A stretch of 64,000 nucleotides of DNA, from NCBI GenBank assembly GCA_024692905.1, contig JAILLY010000006.1, positions 1 to 64,000 on the forward strand, written 5' to 3'. Source of the DNA: Lachnospiraceae bacterium (GTDB taxonomy: Bacteria; Bacillota; Clostridia; Lachnospirales; Lachnospiraceae). Below, in pieces: positions 51,500-59,776 of the stretch (its first letter is position 1; every line of letters starts with the position of its first letter). The translations under genes were made by a program, and so were the position numbers. The notes under the pieces were generated by a model, which did no database searches, had not been told where the DNA came from, and saw only the letters and a program-made list of their open reading frames with translations.

Positions 51500-52260
51500 A
51501 ATACTACCTCCGATACATGGAAAACAGGGCCGTCTTTGCATATCCTTTTATTGTTTACCTTGGAATGATCGTCGGTCTTTACGGACTCACAGACGCATCC
51601 GAGACATGCTCCGACTCCGCAGGCCATACGCTCTTCCATCGATATGTAGGCCTCTATCCCCTGTCCTAAGGCATAGGCTTTTACTCCCTTAAGCATGGGG
51701 GTAGGACCGCAGGCGTATATAATGCTGCCGCTTATCCCGGTCCGGTTTATGGCATCTATAACATTTCCTTTTATCCCTGCAGAGCCGTCATCCGTAGCGA
51801 TGACGATCCTTCCGTGTTCTTCAAGCTCTTTATCAAGAAAGGTTTCCGCATTCCTGTATCCCAGAACTATGGTCTTGTCACAGTCAAGCCTTTTTGCAAG
51901 TTCCAGCATCGGAGGTATGCCGATCCCTCCCCCGATCAGTATGGCCGGTCCGTCATTCTTAAGCGGAAATCCGTTGCCGAGCGGTCCGAGTATGTCAATG
52001 CTGTCGCCTGCTTTATAGGTTGAGAATTCCTTTGTTCCTTCGCCGGCTATACGGTATACGATCCTGAGTGAATGACTTCCCCAGGTTTCACATATGCTTA
52101 TGGGACGGGGGAGAAGCCTGGTCTTATCCTTCGTATATACGGAGACAAACTGTCCCGGCACCGCTTCGTTTGCGATACGGGTGTTTATCCACATGCTGTA
52201 TATATCTTCCGTTAGTTTATCCTGTGATATTATCACGGCAGTTTCTTTTACCTTACTCAT
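51496..52260 (-). CDS. pyrK: Dihydroorotate dehydrogenase electron transfer subunit
   Basis: A 254-residue FAD and [2Fe-2S] protein. The FAD part has R-P-I-S-I and G-G-G-I-G-I-P-P-M. The iron-sulfur site near the C-terminus shows C-G-V-G-A-C-L-G-C-V-C followed by a distant C (I-C-K-D-G-P-V-F). With PyrD it forms the class 1B heterotetramer. GAGGAT precedes the ATG at 52260. It follows pyrC by 20 nt in the same transcript. Confidence 0.95.
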   Translation of the reverse strand: MSKVKETAVIISQDKLTEDIYSMWINTRIANEAVPGQFVSVYTKDKTRLLPRPISICETWGSHSLRIVYRIAGEGTKEFSTYKAGDSIDILGPLGNGFPLKNDGPAILIGGGIGIPPMLELAKRLDCDKTIVLGYRNAETFLDKELEEHGRIVIATDDGSAGIKGNVIDAINRTGISGSIIYACGPTPMLKGVKAYALGQGIEAYISMEERMACGVGACLGCVCESVKTDDHSKVNNKRICKDGPVFHVSEVVL

Positions 52261-52280
52261 ATCATCCTCATTTCAAAGGT

Positions 52281-53573
52281 TTATTTATCTTCATCCCTGT
52301 ATACTATACGGCCGTCGCATATGGTGTATTTTACCCTGCCCTTAAGCCGCCAGTTGATAAACGGTGAATTTGATGATTTGGATACGGTGTCGGAGACGAT
52401 CCATTCTTCGGAAGGGTCGAAGATCACGAGATCCGCCGCAGATCCAACCCTTATATCGCCTGCCGGAAGACCGTAAACCTTTGCAGGTCCCGTACTCATC
52501 CTTTCTATAAGCCTGCTCATCGAAAGGTGGCCCTTATCGACGAGGTTCGTTATCCCGAGAGCCAGGGATGTTTCAAGGCCTGTTATGCCGCTCGGTGCTT
52601 CGGTAAACGGCCGGTCCTTTTCCTCGCTGCTGTGAGGGGCATGATCGGTTGCGATCATGTCTATGGTGCCGTCCTTTAAACCTTCGATTATCGCGATCCT
52701 GTCTTCTTCCGTACGAAGAGGAGGATTCATCTTTGCAAGGGTACCGTATGTCAACACAGCTTCTTCCGTGAGCGAGAAATGATGCGGAGTTGCTTCGGCA
52801 TGGATCCTGCCGCCTTCTTTTTTGGCCTGTCTTATAAGTTCAACGGCTTCCTTTGTACTGATGTGCTGGATATCGAGAGAAGCTCCTGTTTTAAGGGCAA
52901 GCTTAATATCTCTTTCGACCATTGAGATCTCTGCCATCCTGTCAGAACCTCCGATCCCGAGTTCATTTGAAGCAAAGCCTGCATTTATCCCGTTATTTTC
53001 TATAAATGCCGGATCTTCTTCATGAAGGCTGACCGGAAGGTTAAGGGTTACGGCAGTCTCAAGAGCCCTTTCAAGCAGATCTTTATCCATTATCGGAAAA
53101 CCGTCATCAGAAAGGCCCACAACGCCTGCCTCTTTAAGAGCTTTTGCATCGGTGAGCGAGGTGCCGCCAAGCCCCATGGTAACATTTCCCACAGAATAGA
53201 TCCTTATCTTTTCATTTGCCGCTCTTTTAAGGACTGACCTGACAGCTTCGGGATCATCCGCCGCCGGTTTTGTGTTTCCCATCATCACGACCGATGTAAA
53301 GCCGCCTTTTGCTGCGGCCAGGGCTCCTGTATGTATGTCTTCCTTATATGTGAAGCCCGGGTCTCTGAAGTGTACATGGACATCTACAAGCCCCGGAGCT
53401 GCTATCAGTCCGCGTCCGTTTATGACTTCATCCGCATCCGTACGCCTTAGCGTGCTCTTGCTGTGTAAGTCGACGACACTGACCTTTCCGCCGCTTATCA
53501 GCATATCGACCATTTCATCCGTACCTACGGCCGGATCGATGAGCCTTATGTTATTTATCAATATATCCGTCAT
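52281..53573 (-). CDS. pyrC: Dihydroorotase
   Basis: A 430-residue zinc amidohydrolase closing carbamoyl-aspartate to dihydroorotate, the third step of pyrimidine synthesis. The first metal motif is V-H-V-H-F-R-D-P-G (about 58-66). Further ligands lie in H-E-E-D and I-Q-H-I-S-T. The catalytic Asp is in A-T-D-H-A-P-H. It is the first gene of pyrC-pyrK-pyrD, with an extended -10 promoter close upstream. The roughly 35-nt leader is too short for a PyrR attenuator, and none is visible. Confidence 0.95.
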   Translation of the reverse strand: MTDILINNIRLIDPAVGTDEMVDMLISGGKVSVVDLHSKSTLRRTDADEVINGRGLIAAPGLVDVHVHFRDPGFTYKEDIHTGALAAAKGGFTSVVMMGNTKPAADDPEAVRSVLKRAANEKIRIYSVGNVTMGLGGTSLTDAKALKEAGVVGLSDDGFPIMDKDLLERALETAVTLNLPVSLHEEDPAFIENNGINAGFASNELGIGGSDRMAEISMVERDIKLALKTGASLDIQHISTKEAVELIRQAKKEGGRIHAEATPHHFSLTEEAVLTYGTLAKMNPPLRTEEDRIAIIEGLKDGTIDMIATDHAPHSSEEKDRPFTEAPSGITGLETSLALGITNLVDKGHLSMSRLIERMSTGPAKVYGLPAGDIRVGSAADLVIFDPSEEWIVSDTVSKSSNSPFINWRLKGRVKYTICDGRIVYRDEDK

Positions 53574-53614
53574 TTTACCAGACCCCCGGTATTGGTTCTT
53601 TCCGTTATTATTGC

Positions 53615-53623
53615 ATTATAACA
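53615..53623 (-). promoter_or_regulatory. Extended -10 promoter of the pyrC-pyrK-pyrD operon
   Basis: On the minus strand, TGTTATAAT is a perfect TG-N-TATAAT extended -10. The -35 region is only T-rich and overlaps the T-run of the terminator of the upstream gene pair. Confidence 0.6.
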
Positions 53624-53635
53624 GTAATACGGTCA

Positions 53636-53667
53636 TAAAAAAAGTATCCCGGAAAATTCCGGGATAC
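53636..53667 (-). terminator. Intrinsic terminator of the small-membrane-protein pair
   Basis: GTATCCCGG (53644-53652) pairs with CCGGGATAC (53659-53667). On the minus strand the hairpin is followed by seven T residues (53636-53643). It lies 7 nt past the stop of the gene at 53675. Confidence 0.9.
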
Positions 53668-53674
53668 CGTTGAT

Positions 53675-53989
53675 TCATTGATCCTGTTTACTGAGTGCCC
53701 TTCTTACCGAGCCTTTCGGATCCGTGACAAGCAGCCGTATCATCCATATTATGAGTCCGAGAGCGACTGCCGCAAATCCGAGGAATGCATCGTTTATCAT
53801 ATCCTGCGCCGCCGGATTAAAGTAATCGGCGCCTTCGGAAAAGTATTCAAAGAAGGCATCAACAAGCCACATAAGAGAGGCTCCCCAGTATATGAAGCAC
53901 AATAATCCTGTTTTCAGCGAATCATCTTTGCGGTTATACCATACTATTGTCGAGATGATCGCAGCATAAACAGTTATCATTAGAGTCAT
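53675..53989 (-). CDS. Small membrane protein, second of a pair
   Basis: A 104-residue protein with about three hydrophobic helices: residues 2-13, then a segment with G-L-L-C-F-I-Y-W-G-A-S-L-M-W-L, then A-F-L-G-F-A-A-V-A-L-G-L-I-I-W-M. It ends in a basic tail. I recognise no functional domain. The ATG at 53989 is chosen because it overlaps the preceding gene's stop (ATGA), with GGGGAGG 9 nt upstream. The longer in-frame reading lies inside the upstream gene. It is co-translated with its partner and closed by a strong terminator. Confidence 0.7.
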   Translation of the reverse strand: MTLMITVYAAIISTIVWYNRKDDSLKTGLLCFIYWGASLMWLVDAFFEYFSEGADYFNPAAQDMINDAFLGFAAVALGLIIWMIRLLVTDPKGSVRRALSKQDQ

Positions 53990-54381
53990 GCTTCCATACC
54001 TCCCCTGTTTTCGGAAACAGAACGGTTTGCTATGGAATCCGCAACCCTGCATATTCCAAGCCATACAGCTGTGATCAGTCCCGACATGCATACTCCGGTC
54101 GTGGCTATCTCCTTAAACATTCCGGCTGCATCCTCAGCATTTGACATTGCCGTAAGGAACGGGAACCATAAGGTCACTTCTCCGTGCCATACATGCTCAA
54201 AAGCCAGCAGAGCGGCACCGCCCCATAACATATGATTTAACCATTTGAGTTTTCGTTTAAGAGGGATCTTTATATTTTCCGTACTGTTTACAACTTCGGC
54301 ATTTTCAGCTTTATTGCCGATCTTTTTTTCTACTGCGGTCACGATCACCGCTTCCGTTACCGGTGCCAAAAAACAAGCCAT
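53986..54381 (-). CDS. Small membrane protein, first of a pair (conserved clostridial hypothetical)
   Basis: A 131-residue protein starting M-A-C-F-L-A-P-V-T-E-A-V. It has an N-terminal hydrophobic segment, a central segment K-W-L-N-H-M-L-W-G-G-A-A-L-L-A-F followed by E-H-V-W-H-G-E, and a C-terminal hydrophobic helix. The spaced His residues at the membrane edge could bind a metal or haem (inference). I recall similar proteins from other Clostridia, always unnamed. AGGAGG is ideally placed before the ATG at 54381. The ATGA overlap ties it to the downstream gene. Confidence 0.72.
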   Translation of the reverse strand: MACFLAPVTEAVIVTAVEKKIGNKAENAEVVNSTENIKIPLKRKLKWLNHMLWGGAALLAFEHVWHGEVTLWFPFLTAMSNAEDAAGMFKEIATTGVCMSGLITAVWLGICRVADSIANRSVSENRGGMEA

Positions 54382-54428
54382 AAATACCTCCTGTATGATC
54401 ATGATTTTTGTTGATAATATATATTATC

Positions 54429-54457
54429 AGTAAACCTTATCTGCTTGTATATGTCAA
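54429..54457 (-). promoter_or_regulatory. Promoter of the small-membrane-protein pair
   Basis: On the minus strand, TTGACA (54452-54457) and TTTACT (54429-54434) with a 17-nt spacer. A 16-bp palindrome GATAATATATATTATC lies just downstream of it (54413-54428) and could be an operator. Confidence 0.55.
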
Positions 54458-54554
54458 GCGTCTGTCACAGGATTTCGGTTGCATGGCACAGGGGTTTCGG
54501 GTTATCATATCAGCAGCAAGTTTATTGATATATCACATTATCCAGAGGTAAAAG

Positions 54555-55589
54555 ATGAAAGAAATAACACTTGGAAGAACAGGCATAACCGTTCCGCAGA
54601 ACGGATTCGGAGCACTTCCCATCCAAAGAGTGGAAACAGGTGAGGCGGTCAGGATACTCCGTAAGGCATATGACGGAGGAATGAGGTTTTTTGATACCGC
54701 AAGAGCTTACAGCGACAGCGAAGTTAAGCTTGGAAAGGCATTCGGAGACGGCTATATAAAGCGCGATGAGATATTCATTGCTACCAAAACGACATCAAGT
54801 ACTCCCGACGGTTTCTGGAAGGATCTTGAGACATCGCTTGATAATCTGAAGACCGATCATGTGGATATTTACCAGTTCCACCTTATGAGCAGATGCTTTT
54901 CGCCGGATGACGGTACGGGCATGTATGAATGCATGTTAAGCGCAAAGGAGCAGGGAATGATCGGCCATATAGGCGGTACTGCGCATAAGATCGGTGTCGC
55001 AATGGATCTTGTTCATTCCGGACTGTATGAAACAGTCCAGTATCCGATAAGCTACCTTGCCGACGAGAAGGAAATAGAACTTATAGAGGAATGCGGAAGA
55101 AACGATGTCGGAGTCATCTGCATGAAAGGACTGGCAGGAGGACTCATCACGGATTCCCGTGCGGCAATGGCTTTCGTGAGCCAGTTTGACGGCACTGTTC
55201 CGATATGGGGTATCCAGCGGGAGAGCGAGCTTGATGAATGGCTGTCATATATGACGGATACTCCTTCAATGGATGATGAGATACGTGCATTTATCGATTC
55301 CGAACGAAATGAACTTAAGGGTGAATTCTGCCGGGGATGCGGTTATTGCATGCCATGTACCGTCGGAATACAGATAAACCAGTGTAACAGGATGAGCTTA
55401 ATGCTCAGGCGCGCACCGAGTGAAGGGTGGCTGAGTGATCACTGGCAGGCTGAAATGGAAAAGATAGAAACATGTATATCCTGCGGGGCATGTATTCCCA
55501 AATGCCCTTATGAACTTGATATTCCGAGGCTTCTTAAAAAGAACCTTGAGGATTATCGTGAAGTTCTTGCGGGAAACAGAGAGGTTTAG
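54555..55589 (+). CDS. Aldo/keto reductase with C-terminal [4Fe-4S] clusters
   Basis: 344 residues. The first about 250 form an aldo/keto reductase barrel: F-F-D-T-A-R-A-Y (catalytic Asp and Tyr), I-A-T-K-T (Lys) and Q-F-H (His). The C-terminus is ferredoxin-like: C-R-G-C-G-Y-C-M-P-C (about 260-269) and C-I-S-C-G-A-C-I-P-K-C-P (about 310-321), two motifs for iron-sulfur clusters. It probably moves electrons between a carbonyl substrate and a ferredoxin-type carrier. The substrate is unknown. It stands alone, 71 nt before aroB. Confidence 0.88.
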   Translation: MKEITLGRTGITVPQNGFGALPIQRVETGEAVRILRKAYDGGMRFFDTARAYSDSEVKLGKAFGDGYIKRDEIFIATKTTSSTPDGFWKDLETSLDNLKTDHVDIYQFHLMSRCFSPDDGTGMYECMLSAKEQGMIGHIGGTAHKIGVAMDLVHSGLYETVQYPISYLADEKEIELIEECGRNDVGVICMKGLAGGLITDSRAAMAFVSQFDGTVPIWGIQRESELDEWLSYMTDTPSMDDEIRAFIDSERNELKGEFCRGCGYCMPCTVGIQINQCNRMSLMLRRAPSEGWLSDHWQAEMEKIETCISCGACIPKCPYELDIPRLLKKNLEDYREVLAGNREV

Positions 55590-55660
55590 TGCCGGTTTGC
55601 CTAACCATATAGTCTGTGATAAATTACCATTATATACTCGGATTTACGGAAGGATAAAAA

Positions 55661-56761
55661 ATGGAGAACAGGATAACGGTCAGCGTAAAGAACACGGAGC
55701 CGTATGATGTGCTCATAAGGAATGACTTTGACGGATTAAGTGACTCTCTTGCAGGGATATTCGGCTCTGAATGCGGGATATGCGTGATCGCGGACAGAAA
55801 CGTTTCGCAAATATACGGAGATCAGTTAAAGGAAGAACTTGGCAGGGTATATAAAAAGACGGATATCATCGAACTTGATCTGGGGGAAGAGCATAAGACG
55901 ATAGATACGGTAACGAAATGTTATTCCTTTTTAATTGAGAACAGATACAGCCGAAGGGATGTGATCGCGGCACTCGGCGGCGGGATATGCGGTGACGTTG
56001 CCGGATTTGTGGCTGCTTCTTACATGCGCGGGATTGGATTTGTACAGATCCCGACAACTCTCCTTTCAATGGTGGATTCAAGCAGCGGAGGCAAGACGGG
56101 AGTAAACTTTAACGATTATAAGAATATGATAGGTGCATTCAAGATGCCCTCACTCGTATATATCAATACTTCGACGCTCAATACTTTAAACGAACGTGAA
56201 TACGCGTCGGGTATGGCAGAGGTATTAAAGGCAGGGCTTATAAGGGACGGCCTCTTTTATGAATGGCTGATAAACAGCTTTTGTGAGATCAATGACCGTG
56301 AGCCTGAGTATGTTGAGCAGATGCTTTATAAATGCATAGACATAAAGCGCATGTATGTTGAGAAGGATCCTTATGAGAAGAATGAAAGAGCCATCTTAAA
56401 TTTCGGACATACAATAGGACATGCTCTCGAAAAGTATACTGAATTCAAGTACAGTCACGGTCAGTGCGTGGCTTTGGGATCTGTGGCGGCAGCATATATA
56501 TCCCGGAAGAGGAATTATCTTACAACGGAGGAATATTACGAGATACGGGACATGTTCGTACCTTTTAACCTTCCGATAACCCTTCAGGATGTGGATGTTG
56601 ACAAGGTTCTTGAATATACAAGGTCGGATAAGAAGAATACCGCGAAGACGACCCGTTTTATCCTGCTTAAAAAGATAGGAAAAGGCATAATATCCGAAGA
56701 TGTTACCGAAGATGAGATAAGGGAGGCAATAGGGCAGATCATCTTTGATCCCGATGACTGA
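55661..56761 (+). CDS. aroB: 3-dehydroquinate synthase
   Basis: A 366-residue NAD- and metal-dependent enzyme, the second step of the shikimate pathway, turning DAHP into 3-dehydroquinate. The NAD loop is A-L-G-G-G-I-C-G-D-V-A-G-F. P-T-T-L-L-S-M-V-D-S-S-S-G-G-K-T-G follows. Metal ligands are in G-H-T-I-G-H-A-L-E and S-H-G-Q-C-V. GGAAGGAT lies before the ATG. No other aro gene is nearby. lspA begins 13 nt after its stop. Confidence 0.95.
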   Translation: MENRITVSVKNTEPYDVLIRNDFDGLSDSLAGIFGSECGICVIADRNVSQIYGDQLKEELGRVYKKTDIIELDLGEEHKTIDTVTKCYSFLIENRYSRRDVIAALGGGICGDVAGFVAASYMRGIGFVQIPTTLLSMVDSSSGGKTGVNFNDYKNMIGAFKMPSLVYINTSTLNTLNEREYASGMAEVLKAGLIRDGLFYEWLINSFCEINDREPEYVEQMLYKCIDIKRMYVEKDPYEKNERAILNFGHTIGHALEKYTEFKYSHGQCVALGSVAAAYISRKRNYLTTEEYYEIRDMFVPFNLPITLQDVDVDKVLEYTRSDKKNTAKTTRFILLKKIGKGIISEDVTEDEIREAIGQIIFDPDD

Positions 56762-56774
56762 CCCTAAGTAAGAA

Positions 56775-57311
56775 ATGAAGAAAGAACAGATTTTTATCAT
56801 CGATATCATATCAGCATTACTTCTGGTGATCCTTGATCAGCTCTCCAAGATATGGGCGGTAGCAAAGCTTAAGGATTCGGATCCCAGAGTCATAATAGAC
56901 GGAGTGCTCCAGCTGTATTATCTTCCGAACGGCAATACGGGTGCCGCATTCGGTATACTGTCGGGACACAGGCTCCTGTTTTTATTCATAGCATTAACAG
57001 TGGTCACGGTCATAGCGTTTGCGCTTGTCCGCATCCCGGTCACTTCAAGGTTCAGGTTATTAAGGATACTGCTCATTTTTGTTGCGGCAGGCGGAGCAGG
57101 CAATATGATCGACCGCTTCCGTTTGGGATATGTGATCGATTTTATATACTTCTATCTTATAAATTTCCCGATCTTTAACGTGGCTGACTGTTACGTTACC
57201 GTAGCCACCATAAGTATTGCACTGTTATTGCTTTTCAAATACAAGGACGACGATATACACGAACTGGAGCAGGCGTTCATGCGTAAGAGTGAGGCCGGGA
57301 AAGATGAATGA
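56775..57311 (+). CDS. lspA: Lipoprotein signal peptidase (signal peptidase II)
   Basis: A 178-residue membrane aspartic protease that removes signal peptides from diacylglyceryl-modified prolipoproteins. It has four helices. The catalytic pair is D113 (N-M-I-D-R-F) and D138 (F-N-V-A-D-C-Y). N-G-N-T-G-A-A-F-G matches the family's N-x-G-A-A-F motif. It overlaps rluD by 8 nt, the usual lspA-rluD order in Firmicutes. Confidence 0.95.
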   Translation: MKKEQIFIIDIISALLLVILDQLSKIWAVAKLKDSDPRVIIDGVLQLYYLPNGNTGAAFGILSGHRLLFLFIALTVVTVIAFALVRIPVTSRFRLLRILLIFVAAGGAGNMIDRFRLGYVIDFIYFYLINFPIFNVADCYVTVATISIALLLLFKYKDDDIHELEQAFMRKSEAGKDE

Positions 57312-58230
57312 ATACAGTTTCATATGCCCCGAGGACATAAATGAAATACGTATTGACAGATGTATAGCCGATGAATACGATGATCTGTCGCGGTCCTATA
57401 TCCAGAAACTTATAAAGGACGGACTGGTCTATGTCAATGGCAGGCAGTGCAAGGCAAGTCTTAAGGTCTCATCGGGAGATCTGATCTCATTTACCGCACC
57501 GGATGCAAAGATCCCGGATATCCTTCCCGAAAATATCCCTCTGGATATACTGTATGAAGATGATGATGTAATGGTCGTAAACAAACCCAAGGGTATGGTC
57601 GTTCATCCCGCACCGGGACATTACACGGGAACACTGGTAAATGCCGTAATGTATCATTGCGGCAGCAGTCTTTCGGGAATAAACGGTGTGATCCGGCCGG
57701 GGATCGTCCATCGGATAGACAGGGATACAACGGGATCCATCCTTATATGTAAAAATGACAGGGCACATATCGATATCGCAAGACAGCTTAAGGAACATTC
57801 GGTAAACAGGGTATATACGGCGCTTGTACACGGAGTCATAAAGGAAGATGAGGGAAGGATAGATGTTCCGATAGGAAGGCATAAGACCGACCGTAAGAAG
57901 ATGGCTCCTGACAGGATAAACGGAAGAAGGGCCGTTACCAATTACAGAGTCAAAGAACGTTTTGATAAATATACGCTCATTGAGTGCCGGCTTGAAACGG
58001 GACGAACCCATCAGATAAGGGTGCATTTAAGCTCGATCGGGCATCCTGTAGTCGGAGATGAGGTATACAGTAAGATAAAATCACCTTTTAGGCTGCAGGG
58101 ACAGACGCTCCATGCAGGCATAATAGGGTTCATACATCCTTCAACCGGGGAATATATCGAAGCAGAAGCGCCTCTGCCGGAATACTTTACCGAACTTATC
58201 GGCAGACTGGAACGGGAGCAGGGGGCGTAA
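57304..58230 (+). CDS. rluD: RluD-type pseudouridine synthase
   Basis: 308 residues. An N-terminal S4 RNA-binding domain (about 12-65, with R-S-Y-I-Q-K-L-I-K-D-G) is followed by the catalytic domain with H-R-I-D139-R-D-T-T-G. G-R-T-H-Q-I-R-V-H-L and G-D-E-V-Y complete the signature. It likely modifies the helix 69 region of 23S rRNA. The ATG at 57304 overlaps lspA, with GGGAAAG upstream. Earlier in-frame codons lie inside lspA. The last 35 nt are antisense to the end of the small secreted protein gene. Confidence 0.92.
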   Translation: MNEYSFICPEDINEIRIDRCIADEYDDLSRSYIQKLIKDGLVYVNGRQCKASLKVSSGDLISFTAPDAKIPDILPENIPLDILYEDDDVMVVNKPKGMVVHPAPGHYTGTLVNAVMYHCGSSLSGINGVIRPGIVHRIDRDTTGSILICKNDRAHIDIARQLKEHSVNRVYTALVHGVIKEDEGRIDVPIGRHKTDRKKMAPDRINGRRAVTNYRVKERFDKYTLIECRLETGRTHQIRVHLSSIGHPVVGDEVYSKIKSPFRLQGQTLHAGIIGFIHPSTGEYIEAEAPLPEYFTELIGRLEREQGA

Positions 58231-58594
58231 AAGTATAAGGATAATACGGATACAGATACTGTACGGGAACTACGCAGTATGATCCTGCGGGATAAACATA
58301 CGGGGACGACATGGTGGCCGGAGTCGGATTACACATCGAATACAGCGAAGGAACGCGGCCTTCACCGATCCCGTAAGTCAGATAGTGCCACAGCAGCCTT
58401 TCGGGATATTTGCCTCCCGCATAACCTACGGTCATCTCGGGATAAAGAGAAGCATAAAAATCAGAGTCAAACACGGTACCGTCCGGCAATACATATACCT
58501 TAGCCTCAGCCTTAACGGGCGTTAACAGGGTCAGTATGACATATATTAAGACAGCTGCCAGTGTTACCGGTATTAATGAAGAAACTCGTTTCAT
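58196..58594 (-). CDS. Small secreted protein with one surface-type motif
   Basis: 132 residues. An N-terminal signal sequence (about 1-31, ending A-E-A) precedes V-L-P-D-G-T-V-F-D-S-D-F-Y-A-S-L-Y-P-E and, 20 residues on, L-W-H-Y-L-T-Y-G-I-G-E-G-R. This pair of blocks resembles a module that I recall in tandem in larger Lachnospiraceae surface proteins. Here it occurs once. The rest is rich in Pro and Tyr with two Cys. GGGAGGATT precedes the ATG at 58594. Function unknown. The 3' end overlaps rluD on the other strand by 35 bp. Confidence 0.7.
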   Translation of the reverse strand: MKRVSSLIPVTLAAVLIYVILTLLTPVKAEAKVYVLPDGTVFDSDFYASLYPEMTVGYAGGKYPERLLWHYLTYGIGEGRVPSLYSMCNPTPATMSSPYVYPAGSYCVVPVQYLYPYYPYTFTPPAPVPVCR

Positions 58595-58631
58595 GATAAT
58601 CCTCCCTTATGACCTTAAGATCACTTATTAC

Positions 58632-58660
58632 ATGATATAATATGCGGCCGATGTATGCAA
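58632..58660 (-). promoter_or_regulatory. Promoter of the small secreted protein
   Basis: On the minus strand, TTGCAT (58655-58660) and TATCAT (58632-58637) with a 17-nt spacer, about 38 nt before the ATG at 58594. Confidence 0.6.
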
Positions 58661-58696
58661 TACGGATTTAATAAAGGGCCGTCAAACATGAAACGG

Positions 58697-58725
58697 TTCA
58701 CTAATCCGGTGAAATATGATATAAT
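58697..58725 (+). promoter_or_regulatory. Promoter of the GT2/Gfo-Idh/SDR cassette
   Basis: TTCACT (58697-58702) and a perfect TATAAT (58720-58725) with a 17-nt spacer. The GTG start of the glycosyltransferase follows about 44 nt downstream. Confidence 0.6.
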
Positions 58726-58768
58726 TTTTTGACGTACCTGTTAAAACAGAGGATTAAAAGAGGTTTAA

Positions 58769-59764
58769 GTGGAAAAACAGATCATTGATGAAAAAACAAA
58801 TATAGATAAGGAACTTCTTGATGAGTATTACGCCCGGATGGAAAAAGGACAGGAACTGTTCATATACAGGAAGGGTAAAAATATAGATCAGGGCAGGGAA
58901 GGACTCCTGCTCATAAAGAGCGGATTTGAAAAGGTCGTTAAGATGAGGGAATGCGACCGTAAGGGGTGTATCCTTATCAAATGCGCAAAGGGCGACAGGG
59001 TGACACCCAAGCTTTCCGTGATCGTTCCCATGTATAATGAGGGAAACACGGCGGATGAACTGCTTACGCTGCTTATCGGGCATAAGTGGATCATGGATGT
59101 TGAGATCATCATCGTTGAGAGCAACTCTACCGACGGGACCAGAGAGATAGCCAAAAAGCATGCGGAGCAGAATCCCGGACTCGTAAAGCTTATCCTGGAG
59201 GACGGCCCGAAAGGCAAGGGTAATGCAGTTCTTAACGGAATAAGCAAGGCTACCGGAAATTATTATGCCATACAGGACGGAGATCTTGAGTATAAAGTGG
59301 ATGATTATGACCGTCTGTTAAAGCCGATAGTGAACGAGGAAGCGCTTTTCGTACTCGGGAGCAGATACAGGAAAGATGACTGGAAGATGAGGAAGTTTTC
59401 CGAGGGCGGAAACAAAAACAACCTTATTGCCGGCTATCTGAACGTCGGACAGAAACTGCTGACAGGGGTTATCAATGTCGCATGCTCCTCAAAGCTTACG
59501 GATCCGTTCACTATGTATAAGATATTCCATAAAGACTGTATGTACGGGATCAATTTCAAGGGCGGAAAGTTCGGTCTTGACTGGGAGATAGTCACAAGGT
59601 TCCTCCGTAAAGGATATGTTCCGGTGGAAATGGAGATAAGCTATAAGGCGAGGTCTTATTCGGAAGGAAAGAAGGTCGATCTTATAGGTAATCCGATAGA
59701 AGGACTTAAGGCCCTTTGGAGGAGCAGGTTTGTTGCTGATGTATATGATTACGGTGACAGGTAG
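58769..59764 (+). CDS. Glycosyltransferase family 2
   Basis: 331 residues. It has a non-standard N-terminal stretch of about 85 residues before the GT-A fold. The fold starts L-S-V-I-V-P-M-Y-N-E-G-N-T and has E-S-N-S-T-D-G-T and Q-D-G-D-L-E-Y (the D-x-D-like metal site). There is no membrane helix. It resembles GT2 enzymes that add sugars to polyprenyl phosphate or to an acceptor in the cytoplasm. The start is GTG with AAGAGG 5 nt upstream. It leads a three-gene unit with a Gfo/Idh/MocA oxidoreductase and an SDR, together likely making and attaching a modified sugar. Confidence 0.83.
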   Translation: MEKQIIDEKTNIDKELLDEYYARMEKGQELFIYRKGKNIDQGREGLLLIKSGFEKVVKMRECDRKGCILIKCAKGDRVTPKLSVIVPMYNEGNTADELLTLLIGHKWIMDVEIIIVESNSTDGTREIAKKHAEQNPGLVKLILEDGPKGKGNAVLNGISKATGNYYAIQDGDLEYKVDDYDRLLKPIVNEEALFVLGSRYRKDDWKMRKFSEGGNKNNLIAGYLNVGQKLLTGVINVACSSKLTDPFTMYKIFHKDCMYGINFKGGKFGLDWEIVTRFLRKGYVPVEMEISYKARSYSEGKKVDLIGNPIEGLKALWRSRFVADVYDYGDR

Positions 59765-59776
59765 GAGGAGATATAC

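Noticed and set aside
53574..53614. A PyrR attenuator before pyrC
   Set aside because: The leader is about 35 nt and has no PyrR-binding loop or attenuator hairpin; the hairpin at 53644 belongs to the upstream gene pair.
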